A stretch of DNA of 64,000 nucleotides from Molossus alvarezi (taxonomy: Eukaryota; Chordata; Mammalia; Chiroptera; Molossidae), in contig CM073893.1 of the NCBI GenBank assembly GCA_037176705.1, positions 17,360,074-17,424,073 of the forward strand, read 5' to 3'. Below the pieces are notes generated by a model. It searched no databases, was not told the DNA's origin, and saw only the letters and a program-made list of their open reading frames with translations. Both the position numbers and the translations under genes were made by a program. Shown in pieces: positions 33,551 to 45,573 of the stretch; position 1 is the first letter of the stretch; each line of letters opens with the position of its first letter.

Positions 33551-35238
33551 TGATTTCCATTATAAATTGAATTGTTTTATTTATTTTTAGATTGTTCATT
33601 ACTAATGTGTAGAAACACAACTGATTTTTGTATATTCATCTTGGATTCCTATAAATTTGATGAGCTGCTTTATTATCTCTAATAACTTTTTGTAGCTCCC
33701 TTTGGATTGTTTACGTACAAAATCATGCAATCTGCAACAGAGATCATTTCCTTCTCAATCTGGACACCAGATTTCTTTTTCTTGACTAATTACCCAGGCT
33801 AGGAGTTCCAGGATAATGTTGAATATAAGCAGTGAGATCAGATATCCTTGTCTTACTCCTGATCTTATGGTAAAGCTTTCAATCTTTTACTACTAAGTAT
33901 GTAGGCTTTGGGTTTTTTATAGATGCTCTTTATCAGGTTATGTATATTTCTTTCTATTCCTAGTTTGCTGAGTGTTTTTATAATGATTGTTATATTGTCA
34001 AGTACTTTTCATGTGTCTATTGAGATAATCATGTAATGTTTTTACTTCATTCTATTAATATATTGTATTATGTTGATTGATTTTCATATGTTGAACCAAC
34101 CTGGCATTCCTAGGAGACACTGCACCTGGTAATGTCATGTAACTCTTTTGGTATGTTGCTGGATTTGGTTTGCATTTTCTTGAAAATCTTTGCATTTATC
34201 TTCATAAAGTATATTAGTCTGTAGTTTACGTGTGATGTCTTTCTGTGATTTTAGTATCAGCATAAGATTGGCCTCATAAAATGAGTATAGAAGTGTTTCC
34301 TCATTTGGGAGGGGGAGGAGTGCTTGCAGAGAATTGTTGTTAATTCTTCTATAAATATAAGCTAGAATTCATCAGTAAACCATGTGAGCCTAGGCTTTTC
34401 TTTGTGGAAAGTTTTCTGATCATTAATTAATTCAAACTATTTCCTATAGACTTATTAAGATTTTTTTTATTTCATAGTGAGTCCATGTCAGTAATTCATG
34501 ACTTTCTAAGAATTTGTCCGATTTATCTACATTATATAACTTGTTGACATTCAATTGTTCATAGTGTTGATAATCTTTTATTTCTGTGGTTGATAGTAAT
34601 GTCCCTTCATTCATTCTTGACTTTAGTAATTTTAGTCTTATCTCTTTTTTTCTTAGTCAGAATATACAGAAATTCATAAATTTAGTTGATCTTTCAAAAA
34701 ACAAATTTTTGGTTTTGTTAATTTTCTCTATTATATTTCTAATCTCTATTTCCATTGTTTCCACTTTATTATTTACTTCCTTCTGCTTGCTTTGGGTTTA
34801 GTTTTATCTTATTTACTAGGTTCTTTAAAAATTAAACTATTTAAATTAAATTATTGTTTTGAGAGCTTTCTTTTTTAATATAGGCATTTATACCTGTAAC
34901 TTTTTCTCTATGCACTGCTGTAGTTGTGTCCGATATGTTTTGGCATACTGTATCATCCTTTTCATTCATTACAAAGTATTTTCTAATTTTATTTCTGATT
35001 TCTTCTTTTATCCATTGGCTATTTTGTAATGTGTTATTTAACTTCTCCTCAAATTTGGGAAGTTTGTAGCCACTATTTCTTCATAAGAATAATATTCTTT
35101 CTACCCCTTGCTTTCTCTTTTGTTATTCTGGGACTCCCATTATGTGTATATTGGTACTTTTAATGGTGTCCCACAGGTCTCTGAAGTTCTGTTTATTTTT
35201 CATCAATCTTTTCAGTTCTCTTAAGACTAGATAATCTC

Positions 35239-35394
35239 GCCCTGGCTGGTTTGGCTCAGCAGTTAGAGCGTCAGCCTGTGGTCCAGAGAGACCCAGGTTC
35301 GGTTCCTACTAAGGGCACATACCTCAGTTGCAGTTTGTCCCCGGCCCCTGGTTGGGTTGTGCAGGTGGCAACCATTCAATGTGTCCCTTTCGCA

Positions 35395-35451
<57 letters not shown>

Positions 35452-35509
35452 TCCCACTGTATCTGAACAAGAAATGGAAAAATGTCCTCGGGTGAGAATT
35501 TAAAAAAAA
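35239..35509 (+). mobile_element. VES SINE, young type, with (CT)n expansion and exact target duplication
   Basis: Starts GCCCTGGCTGGTTTGGCTCAG. The usual CT-rich segment has expanded to about 24 CT units (35398-35448). An exact 16-base target duplication, AAGACTAGATAATCTC, lies at 35223-35238 and 35510-35525. Confidence 0.96.
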
Positions 35510-36363
35510 AAGACTAGATAATCTCCATTGATTTATCTTTACGTTCTTTAATTCTTCTGCTTACTCAAATCTGCTGCTGAGCCCCTCTGTGAATTTTTTA
35601 TTTCACTTATTGTAATTTTCAGCTCAATAATTTCTACTTGGCTCTTTTAAACAATTTCTATCTCTTTTTGATATTTCTAGTTGGTGAGATGTCATTCACA
35701 TATATTCCTTTAGTTTCTTAAATATATATATAATCAATTTATTTAAAGTCTTTTTCAAGAAAAGCCAACATCTGGAGTTCCTCAGATACAGTTTCTGTTG
35801 ACTGTTTTTTGGTTTGTTTGTTTGTTTGTTTGTTTTTCCCCTTGTGCATGAGCTTTCTTGTTTCTTTGCATATCTCATCATTTTCTTTTGGGAACTGGTA
35901 TTTTAAACAATATAATGTGGCAACTCCAGAATACAGATTGTCCCCCTTCCTTGAGTTGTTTTTGTTATTGCTGTTCGGTGGTGGTGATTTAGTGACTTTC
36001 TTGAACCAATAGTATAAAGTCTGTATTCTTTGTCGCATGTGGCCATTGAAATCTCTGCTCAGTTAGGTGTTCAGCTAACACTTAGAAATTTCCCCAGATG
36101 CCTGGAATCAATGAATTTCCCAGTCTTTACTGAAGGATTTTGTATGCATGTTAGGCATACTTTCAACAGTTAGCCAGGCAGTTTACCAGTTTACAACTCC
36201 ATCTTAGCCTTTATTTTCTGCTTGTGCAGAGCCTCAGGATTAGCCAGAAGTAGCCAAAGATGAGAGCTTAGAGGTCTTTCCTGATTATATGAACAGCCTT
36301 GGTCCTGCACAAACCTACACATGCAAGTGATCTTTCAGATTCCCAGGAATAAGTCAGTTTTTG

Positions 36364-37692
36364 GGGTTTTTTTAATTTATTTATTTTATTGTTGAGAGCA
36401 TTATGGATGTCCCCCATTTTCCCCCCTTTGCTCCCTCCACCTATCTCCCACCCCACCTCAGGCCTTCACCTGTCTATTATCTGTGTCCATGGGTTATACT
36501 TACATGCATATAAGTTCTTTGATTACTCTCTTCCCCATCCTCCTTCCCACCTTCCCTCTGAGATCTGTCAGTCTGTGATCTATTTCATTCATTAGTTTAT
36601 TTTGTTCCTTAGATTCCACATATAAGTGAGATCATGTGATATTTGTCTTTCTCTGACTGGTTTATTTCACTTAGCATAATAATCTACAGATCCATCCATG
36701 CTATCTCAAGGGGTAAGAGACCTTTCTTTCTTACAGCTGCATAGTATTCCATTCTGTATATGTACCACAGATTTTTTTATCCATTCACCTACTGATGAAC
36801 ACTTGGGCTGTTTCCAGATCTTAGCAATTATAAATAGTGCTGCTATGAACATAGGGGTACATATATACATATATTCTTTTTGATAGGTGTTTCAGGATTC
36901 TTATTATATATTCCTATAAGTGAGATTACTGAGTCAAATGGCAGTTCAATTTTTAATTTTTTGAGGAATTTCCATACTGTTTTCCAAAGTGACTGCTTTA
37001 GTCTGCATTCCTACCAGCAGTATATTAGGGTTCCCTTTGCTCCACATCCTCACCAGTATTTGTCATTTGTTGATTTGTCAATGGTAACCACTCTGACAGG
37101 TGTGAGGTGATACTTCATTTTGGTTTAAATTTGCATCTCTCTGATGATTAGTGAGGTTGAGCATTTTTTCATATGTCTCTTGGTCATCTGTATGTCCTCT
37201 TTGGAGAAGTGTCTAGTCAGGTCCTTTGTCCATTTTTTAATTAGATTGTTTGTCTTTCTCTTGTTGAGTTGTATGAGTTCTTTGTATATTTTGGAACTTA
37301 ACCCCTTATTATATGTATCATTTGCAAATATATTCTCCCATACTGTGGGTTCCCTTTGCATTTTTATGCTGGTTTCTTTTGCTGTGCAAAAGCTTTTTAG
37401 TTTGATGTAGTCCCATTTGTTTATTTTTTCCTTTGTTTCTCTTGCCCTAGGAGATTTATCAGTGAAAATTCTGCTACATGAGATGTCTGAAATTTTACTG
37501 CCTGTTTTCTTCTAGTATTTTATGATTTTACAACTTACATTTAAGTCTTTTATCCATTTTTAGTTTATTTTTGTGTATGGTGTAAGTTAGTGGTTTAGTT
37601 TCATTTTGTTGCATGTACCTGTCCAGTTTTCTCAATACTATTTATTACAGAGACTGTCTTTACTCCATTGTATGCTCTTGCCTCCTTTGTCA
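36364..37692 (-). mobile_element. 5'-truncated L1, minus strand, with target duplication
   Basis: In plus coordinates it starts with the T-rich complement of the A tail. The antisense 3'UTR ('gagagcattatggatgtccc') and ORF2 C-terminus follow; minus frame 37125-37361 reads [20 protein letters not shown] and [20 protein letters not shown]. The flanks 'aataagtcag' at 36348-36357 and 37696-37705 are identical. A clean 1.3 kb insertion. Confidence 0.92.
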
Positions 37693-37705
37693 AGTAATAA
37701 GTCAG

Positions 37706-38440
37706 AGCTTTGTAAAGTCCCCTATGCACAGCTCATTCCCCAGATTTTCTTTTTAAGCCTTTTGGCTATCCCTTTGTTTGCCACAACTGTTATCCACTGC
37801 TACAGGCAGTTGAGATTTCAACGTTTGCTTCTTATTGGTTTTAACAAACATCCTTGGAACCAGAACTAGCCATTCACATAATGACTTCTGAATCATGTCA
37901 AAATAAAGATATCCCTGCAAGTGAGGCCTTCCAGAGAACCACCAGACAAGTCAATTACAAGTCTCTGGGAATGGGGATTTGATTTTTTTTTTTAATCCTC
38001 ACCCAGGATATTTTTACATTTATCTTCAGACAGAGTGGGAGGGAGAAAGAGAGAGAGAAACACTGATGTGAGAGAGACACATTGATTAGTTGCCACCTGC
38101 ATGACCCCAACCAGGGCCGGGGATGAATTGCAACTGAGGTATATGCCCTTGGTCAGAATCGAACCCAGGACTCTTTGGTCCACAGGTCAACACTCTAACT
38201 GTTGAGCCAAACTGGCCAGGGCTGGAAATGGAGATTTGAAGGAACCTTAACTTCATTCTGCCCTTCTCAGTGGCTACCAGACTGCTGTTTTTCACTGTGA
38301 TTTGCAGGCTGTTGGTTTTCATGGCTACTGTGGAGCTGGAAAATGGGTGGGGAGGAGGTAGCTAAAATGAGACCAGTTAAACAGCACAAAGCTCTTTATT
38401 CTTATGAAGTTCAGTCATTTTTCTTGAATAAATGCTCCCT
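37706..38440. other. Unassigned DNA around a VES SINE
   Basis: Apart from the SINE at 37983-38222 I recognise nothing in this interval. Short open frames only. Confidence 0.5.
37983..38222 (-). mobile_element. VES SINE, young type, minus strand
   Basis: The minus strand starts AGCCCTGGCCAGTTTGGCTCA. The plus strand begins with a T tail and 'aatcctcacccaggatattt', the complement of the young-type 3' end. The flanks 'ggaatggggatttga' and 'ggaaatggagatttga' form the target duplication. Confidence 0.93.
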
Positions 38441-38830
38441 GAAGTGTTGAAAGCCCTTAGATCTGAGAAACTCAATGAATCACAAATAGAATAAATACAC
38501 ATATGCAAATACCAAGAAATATCATAATTGAGTTGCTGTAAACCGATGATAAAGAGAAAAATCTTCAAAACAGAGGAAAGGGACATAACACAGAAAGCAA
38601 TAATTAAAAATATCACTGACTTACACCAGAAATAATGCAAGCCAAAAGACAATGACGTATCATCTATAAAGCGTTGAGAGAAAAAGCTATAAGCTATGAT
38701 TCTATATTGAGTAAGAAATGTCTTTCCAAAGTGAGGATGAAATAAAGGCATACGCAGACAAAATCAAGTTGTGAGAATCCATTGCCAACAGCCCTGCAGG
38801 TGGAAGATACATATGTGAATAATATTGTCA
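38440..38830 (+). mobile_element. Ancient L1 ORF1 C-terminal fragment
   Basis: Resembles the old L1 ORF1 text: 'tcataattgagttgctgtaa', 'gataaagagaaaaatcttc', 'ataatgcaagccaaaagaca' and 'gtgaggatgaaataaaggc'. Many indels, no frame. Confidence 0.7.
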
Positions 38831-38834
38831 ACCA

Positions 38835-39558
38835 ATGATCATTAGCACCAATTTAACGCTAAGAGGAACACCCAATTTGGGAAGCAGTGAAGGAGGAGAC
38901 TTTATTCAGTACAAACAGCTCAATTGTAATTCAGCACAGCTGTGGCACAGCATGACTGTGACGCTGCCTTCAGGAGAGGCCCCTGTCTAGCTAGACAGTT
39001 CTACTCTGTTCCAGTCTGGTCCTCTCTGCCAATGCAGGACAGCTCCACTCCCCTCCAGCAGAGAAAACAGTCTTTAGTTTTCAGTGGAAAAGAAAAGTGA
39101 GCTCCCTGAGCCAGAGGAAAGCTGACTTATATAGACAGAAGTCCCCACCCCTGGTCCCTAATTGATCTGTCCTCATGCAAATGAGGACTCCAAATCCTCA
39201 CAGTTTGACTGGTCCAAAGTACACTGTCCTGATTGGTCAGAATGGAACTGCTCTGATTGGTAGATAAAAATGCTAATGAGAATATAGCTGTACAGCTCCA
39301 ATTGGACAGGGAAAGTGTCAGTCCTACTGGTTGAAATATGATTCCAGAAACTCCTTTACAAAGTTTGGCTCAGTTGGCTCACAGTGCAGAGAGGCAGGTC
39401 AGTACAGGAGGCAGGCAACTTAATGCAGGCTTCTCCTTGAAGTGTGAGAGGCTTATGTGAGAAGCTTCTGTTCAGCAGTGGCTGCTAAACTCTGTTTATA
39501 AATCTGAGCCCAATTAGCCACCAGGCACCTTCTCAACAGATACATTCATTCTTGGGGT
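38835..39558 (-). mobile_element. Solo retroviral-type LTR, copy 1
   Basis: About 720 bases with the layout of an LTR on the minus strand. Complements of CCAAT boxes occur at about 39230, 39256 and 39300, and an octamer ATGCAAAT at 39175-39182. A TATATAAG lies at 39126-39133 (minus strand) and AATAAA at 38901-38906 (minus strand). A second copy lies at 45574-46560. No adjacent gag, pol or env text or primer-binding site was recognised, so it is taken as solo. Ends approximate. Confidence 0.72.
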
Positions 39559-39879
39559 CAATGATAGGAATGACTTCTTTTTTCATTTATTGATTCATTA
39601 AAAGTCAATTGATTTTTAAAGAAAAAATAATTACAATGTAGTATGTAATTCATAACATAAGTCTTCTGGTTTTAGGGCTCCCATCTGTCTATGGATTTCT
39701 TTTAATCCAGTGTGGCATAATAAACTGACATACATTGCCAGGTAATATAGCAGCAGAGAACAGAGACACCAGGCCTATATTTGAGTCTAAACAATATTCC
39801 CCCACCCCAAACAAAAATGTGTCAGAAGCAGATATACTTTCTCATTATCCACATATGCCTTCTACTTCTCAAACTTTTG

Positions 39880-40085
39880 CTCCCTTTTCCTCTTCCTCTG
39901 TTGCTTGAATAACTTCCCCTACCTGTCTCTGCCTATCCAAAATCTGACTTTCTTTCAGAATCCCATTCAAACCTTTCCTCCTTCATGAAGCTTCTCGACT
40001 GACCCACAAACATCTAGCTAGTTAATGGCAATGTTATAATTAGAACTTGGTCCTCCTGACACTTTGTTCAATGTTCTTTATGCCA
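39880..40085 (+). repeat. L2-like fragment
   Basis: Reads 'cagaatcccattcaaacctt', 'tcctccttcatgaagcttct' and 'cctgacactttgttcaatgt', the order expected for the L2 near-3' region. Assigned by eye. Confidence 0.55.
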
Positions 40086-40221
40086 TAACAATGGTTCTCA
40101 AAATTTTTCAGGTGATGGGTTGCATGAAAGTAATGATATTCTTGCAAAGCACTCTGAAATATTTAGACATCTAAATTTTTTTAAAAATTCTCAGCCAAGG
40201 ACATGTTTGTTTGTTTGTTTG

Positions 40222-40399
40222 TATTTTAATTGATTTTTTTTTTTTTTTTTGCAAGAGAAGAGCTTCAATCGGCTGCTTCCCAGACACACTCCAACCAGGG
40301 ATTGACCCTGCAACCTAAGTATGTGTCCTGACAGAGAATATAACCCACCACCTTTTAGTGCATAGAACAACACTCTAATGGAGTCACCAAGTCAGGGCT
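40222..40399 (-). mobile_element. VES SINE, older type, minus strand, diverged
   Basis: The minus strand reads AGCCCTGACTTGGTGACTCC at its head. T-rich tail at 40238-40250. More substitutions than other copies; B box poorly kept. Confidence 0.75.
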
Positions 40400-40417
40400 A
40401 TACATTTAAATTTTTAT

Positions 40418-40678
40418 ATTTTCTTTATTAATTTTTTAAAAAAATTTTTATCCTCATCCGAAGACATTTTTTGTTCAGATAGAGCAGGAGGGAGAGAGAG
40501 GAAGAGAGAGAGAGAAACATCGATGTGAAAGGGACACATCAAGTGGCTGCCACCCATACGACCCAACCAGGGCTGGGGACAAAATGCAACTGAGTTACAA
40601 GCCCTTAGCGGGAACTGAACCTGGGTCTCTCCAGACTGCAGGCCAACGATCCAACTGCTGAGCCAAACCAGCCGGGGC
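40418..40678 (-). mobile_element. VES SINE, young type, minus strand
   Basis: The minus strand starts AGCCCCGGCTGGTTTGGCTCA, with TCAGTTCCCGC-like B-box sequence. The plus strand begins with a T tail, 'atcctcatccgaagac'. The flanks 'tacatttaaattttta' at 40400-40415 and 40679-40694 form an exact duplication. It inserted directly beside the older SINE at 40222-40399. Confidence 0.94.
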
Positions 40679-41865
40679 TACATTTAAATTTTTAGAAGTT
40701 AATGTGCTATGCTAAATCAGATACTCTTACACTAAATTCAAGCAGAAATCAGATATCAAAGCTTAAGAAAATATTAGGAGAAAACAACATATAATGCATG
40801 AAAATTCTTTTTCTTTTATCAAGAAAAGCATTCATTTTTCTATTTTAGTGGCAAACCAATTTGGTCCTGCCTAAAGAATATCAGTATTCTGCAGAAAAAT
40901 TCAAGTCACTGTACCATGTGCCATCCTGAAATTCTACATTACTCTCCATGAAAGTTTCTGAGCAATGCTTTACTGAGGCTGAACTTCATCCTGATTTCCA
41001 AGAAGATATGCAGAAAAAGTATTTTCCTAGTCTCACATTGCTCTAAAATAAAATGAACTCTTTGTAATTGGGCAGTGTTTTATTTTAGAACAACGATATT
41101 TGGATTGATAGCCTAGGATATAGTTTGTTCCATTATTCTTAGTAACTCAAATAGACTCTCTAGTCTCAGGACACTTTTTCTAATGTGTCTCATAACACAT
41201 ACAATCGTGTTAAACTGAGGAAACCCTGACATGGAGAAGAGAAGCAGTTTCCACTTCATATGGCGCTAATTAAGTATCCTGGCGCTAAAAGTTTGGGTCT
41301 ATCTAGTAGTGCAGATGTGAATTTCTAGCGGTAGGTGAAGTACTCCATTATCTGTGGTGCTTGTTACCAAGAGAGATACCAAAATGTTTACTAGGCATTC
41401 CTGAAAGAAGTCCACCTTTCTCACCAGAGGTCTGATGAATCACCCCACTGAGAGATGCAGTACGGCTTAAGCTACAATCAAGTCTGAGGAGACAAGGACA
41501 CAGGGACCAGGCTGGTTCTCCAAGTCAGGCCCATCGGAAAAGCTCCTGCTTCAGAGTTCCCATAGTATTCAAAGGTTGGAGTACAGCTGGGTTTAGTCAC
41601 CACTACGGGCAGAACAAGAGGAAATGAGTCTAACCTCCATCAAGAGAAATCTGAGTTAGACAAAAGGAATAATCTGTAAAGACTGTTAGCAAGGTACAAT
41701 GCCCATGTGTTTGCCCAGCATTTTTTAAATTAGTCGGCTGTCCTCATCAGTGGCTGTGACTAAAAATCATGTCACCATATCCTAAGAGGCCAAACTAACC
41801 ACTAGTCTCTGGTCTTTTCCTAGCAAAGACCTGCCATCTTTCCTTCTTTCTTTCTTTCTTTTTTT

Positions 41866-42066
41866 TTTTTAATATGGTATTTTATTGATTTCAGAGAGAG
41901 AGGGAGAGAAATAGAAACATCCATCAGTGAGAAACATCCATTGGCTGCCTCTTGCACGCCCCCTACTGAGCCCCAGGCCCGAGCATGTGCCCTGACCAGG
42001 AATCAAATCAGTGATCTCTCCGGCACATGGTATGAGACTCAAATACCTGAGCCACACCAGCTGGGC
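41866..42066 (-). mobile_element. VES SINE, older type, minus strand
   Basis: The minus strand starts GCCCAGCTGGTGTGGCTCAGG. It ends in TTCTTTC-rich sequence at 41843-41874. The flanks 'aaagacctgccatctttc' (41825-41842) and 'aaaagcctgccatctttc' (42067-42084) mark a 17-18 base target duplication. Confidence 0.94.
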
Positions 42067-42458
42067 AAAAGCCTGCCATCTTTCATGATTTAGCTTTTTG
42101 TTCCTGAAAACCCCCAGGATAAACTATTTCAATGACATAGAAAAGACTGGAAGAAAATACACTGGGATGTTCATGCTGACACCTTGAAACAGGGCTGAAA
42201 AATGGGACTTCCACTTTTGATTTTATATGCTTCTGTATTAATTTTTTAATGCTAATCATTTTAAATGTATTTTAATGAAAACTTTAAAATAATGGCAATA
42301 TTCTATTTCCATTTATTATCCCAGGAATACCAATAATAATTGTACGGAGACTACAAGTAATATGAACTTTAGTTCTTTTGTGATAAAAAATATAAATAAA
42401 AACTACTCCTATGCTTCTCAGGGAGAATAAAAAATAACTGAAGATCAAAAGAGTAATA

Positions 42459-42489
42459 ATAAATAAATAAATAAATAAATAAATAAATA
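42459..42489. repeat. (TAAA)n microsatellite
   Basis: About eight TAAA units in otherwise unassigned AT-rich DNA. Confidence 0.9.
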
Positions 42490-43319
42490 CCATGTCACCA
42501 TATCCAGAAATGAAAACTGGCTATCACCACAGCCAATTTCAAGAATATATTATTATGCCTTAGGAACTGATATAAAAGTCTGGTTCAACCCAGAAATGGT
42601 TCCTGGAATATTTCTATACAATGTGAAAATTCAAAAATTTAGTTTTAAGTGACTACTGAAATAAACTTTATGAGGCAAGCAAGTTACATGAAGATAAAAA
42701 AAACAAACAAAAAAAACAGAGGGCTTTTTAAAATGTGTTTATACAAAATTAGAGAAAAGCCACATAATTTACTATCATCAAGCCTAAATTTAGATATCTC
42801 AACATCATATAACATTATGTGACAAACAGTTTTTGCAAAACAGTCAAACTCCCAATTAGCAATAAGGAATCTCTGATTTCAAAAGTGTCCATTGTTCTTG
42901 GACTAAAAAGTAGTAGAAAAACTCAATCCCTTATATACAGAGTAATCTTTTATGATCTCTTTAATTTATTGCACTTCCTGTGACCAACAAAACTTACTGA
43001 ATACCTATTATGTGCCTACTTTGTGTAAAGCTTTTTGTAAACATGAAACTGAAAATTTAAATATAAGAAAAAAGTTAAGGGAAAAAAACCCTCTTAAAGA
43101 TTTTTAAAACTATTGAACATGTTTGAAAATTGCATTATCATTTTAGACAATGTAATTTAACTAGTTCATGTGTGTTCTTTTTCTTCTCATACTAAGTGGG
43201 TATATTTTCTCAGACTTATGAGACCTATATAAATTCATTTTCAGATATTTTTAAGAATCTAAGACTATAACACATTTTAGAATTGTAACACTAGTTCACA
43301 AAAATAAATTCAGTGATGC

Positions 43320-44720
43320 ATACATGCACATGAATACAAATATGCTCCCAGCCCCGCCCCCCTCCACTTCTCACTCCCTCCACTTTTCATTCTCCAAACG
43401 CCCCTCTTCCCCCACCCACCCCTGGGGATGTCTGGTCTCCAGTCTGGGAAAGGATAGTGCCTCCTCCACTTCCTCTCCCAGGGTCTCTCCGCAGGCCTGC
43501 GCCCGGGGAGAAATGCTGACTCATAGCCTTACCGGTTAGCAGCTCTCACTTCCCTATCCTGCTAAGTGGGACAACAAAGCAGAGCAATCCCGTGGGTGTG
43601 GAGAAATTGTCCTTAAGTTCTCCAGAGGGCTGTGAGAAAAACACCCCAAAGCCTAGAGAGTCTGGCGGACCGTAGGAACTATAAGCAAAACCTCAAGCAC
43701 AGGGACCAGAATGTTCGCCTGCCACAGGCGAATGGCAGAAACGAAAAGAAAAGAACGGAAATTAAAGGTCAGGAGGACAGACAAGGCAGAAAGAAAAGAG
43801 AAAAAAAGAAGTGCATAACGCGAAGTGGACAGTGGCCTGCCCACCTTTCCTTGGGGGGTCACTGTTCTTCCCATGCCCCCACCCCCCACCCAAGGATGGG
43901 GTCCTCTCTGCAAAACGTGTCCCTGTGCCTGAGGCAACCGGCCAGCAGAATGGCTCCCTGCTTTCAGCTGAACAAAAATACAGTAATCTTCGGCCAGACA
44001 CCTGCTAAATTGTGTATGCTTGCTCACTAGATTTCTTTCCAAAAGCTTTTCACTTTTTCGCTCCACAAAGGAGAAAATGTAATAAAAGTGACTTTCCCAA
44101 GAACATAGTTCAAGCTGTCTCTCCTCATCCACACCCAGATGTAAGCTACTGCTCTGCCCCATGAGACTCCACTGATAATAATCCATGATTCTATGTACTT
44201 TAGGATCCTATGATGTAAGGTTCATCGTGTCTTGAAATTTACTCCAGGCGTGCAAAACCCCAAGTGCCCCCAGCTTGCTTGAGCCTGGGAGGGGCCCCCA
44301 GGCCCCTAGCTGGAAGTTTAAGGCGCCACCTCGTGTCTCTCCTCTGGATTTCGCAGCACACACGCCAAGGGGGAGAGGGGTGCAGACCCAAAGTTCTGCC
44401 TCCTGCCCCCTCCCCCGCCCCCACCCAGTTCCCCAACAAAAGCACGCCTCCTACCTCAAGCAACATCGCTGCTAGGACAGTGCTCTCTAGCATAGCAATA
44501 GTTGTAGTCCCCAATGCAGGGAAGGGGCCCTGGCCACAGTTTTTCTCTGTGTCCAGGGGTATAATTCCATAAAAATAAAGCTACTATATCTCATTATCCC
44601 ATGGCGGCCTTCAGAAGTGCTTATTCCAGCAGTACCCCCAAGAACTCCACCCCCAGCAGCAACTGGGGGAGACCAGGCATTCTCCCTTCTGGCAACAATA
44701 TCTATATGATAGATACATGT
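43320..44720. other. GC-richer repeat-poor segment, possible regulatory or transcribed DNA
   Basis: Repeat-free by eye and clearly higher in G+C and CpG than the surroundings. It has GC-box-like 'ccccgcccc' near 43352 and 44413, plus 'ctgcgcccggggagaaatg' at 43497 and 'cataacgcgaagtgg'. Open frames of 177 codons (43653-44186 minus) and 132 codons (43632-44030 plus) overlap and neither shows a known domain. A distal promoter, enhancer or non-coding exon is possible; not shown. Confidence 0.4.
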
Positions 44721-45573
44721 AATACACCTATTATATGTATACAAATAACACATACATAATGTGTTTTATATTTAAATAATAGAGTGATTAAAAAGGCATC
44801 ATATGAATTAATAAACAGTATCAAACAGATTTTATATTATCACATGCACAAGCTGATTTTATTAACATAAGACAATAATATATATCTATTGACTCAGTTT
44901 TACATGCAAAGAGCATGCACAGAAGTATACTGGGTACCAAACTTATGGGTAGATTTCAAGGGGGCTGCCACATAGTATTATATGTAGAGTGATAGAAAAA
45001 GATCCCCTACATCTCCCCTTGTGTCTATCCCTCTATGACATTTACACATTGCTAACCCCTTTAAATGACAAGAAACAGCGATTTTAAAACTAACTTCAAG
45101 TAGACACACGGAAAGTGATATGGGTAGGTGGGGGGATTTGGAAATTAAACTCATATTAAATATTAACAGTTTGATATTTATGACTGGCATACCTCCCTAA
45201 ATATTTTAAGTGCTTCCAATAAAAATATATGCAATTGATAGAATTAAATAAAAAGAGCATCAGCACCAAGGAAAATATAAGCAGGATGGTTTCAGACCAA
45301 CACAAAGAAAAACACAAATATCACAATAAACTATAGATTAGCTTTATATCTGTCTCTGAACCACAGAAAAAAGTAACAGTTATATTTAATTTTCTAATTT
45401 AATATTTAGCAAAATGTTTTAAAACAATTTTTCATATGAAACTTTCCAATTATTCAGTGATGTCACTGACAGTCCCCTCAACACCATTCCTACCAGAAAA
45501 AAAAATGCACAAAAAGACTTTTTATGGCTATTTCTTATCTATTCTTTAATAAAAACATCTGCCAACCAGTGGT
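44721..45573. other. Unassigned AT-rich DNA
   Basis: Nothing recognisable by eye. Short frames only. Confidence 0.5.

Larger units (their letters stand above)
32880..36350 (-). mobile_element. Old antisense L1 with two VES insertions
   Basis: Antisense ORF2 text runs from 'gtctctcaattctgttccac' through 'ccttgtcttactcctgatct' and 'accaacctggcattcctagg'. From about 35040 it reads 'gggactcccattatgtgtat', a segment seen in old L1M-type elements. From 35690 to 36350 similarity is weak and the assignment is tentative. No open frame of note. Confidence 0.75.
39559..43320. other. Unassigned DNA with SINE insertions
   Basis: Holds an L2-like piece (39880-40085), two adjacent minus-strand SINEs (40222-40678), another at 41866-42066 and a TAAA repeat (42459-42489). 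42960-43050 has an L2-like phrase, 'actgaatacctattatgtgc'. Otherwise AT-rich with nothing recognised. Confidence 0.55.

Noticed and set aside
43653..44186. 177-codon minus-strand frame in the GC-richer island
   Set aside because: No recognisable domain, overlaps an equally open plus-strand frame, and no splice or start context supports a gene.
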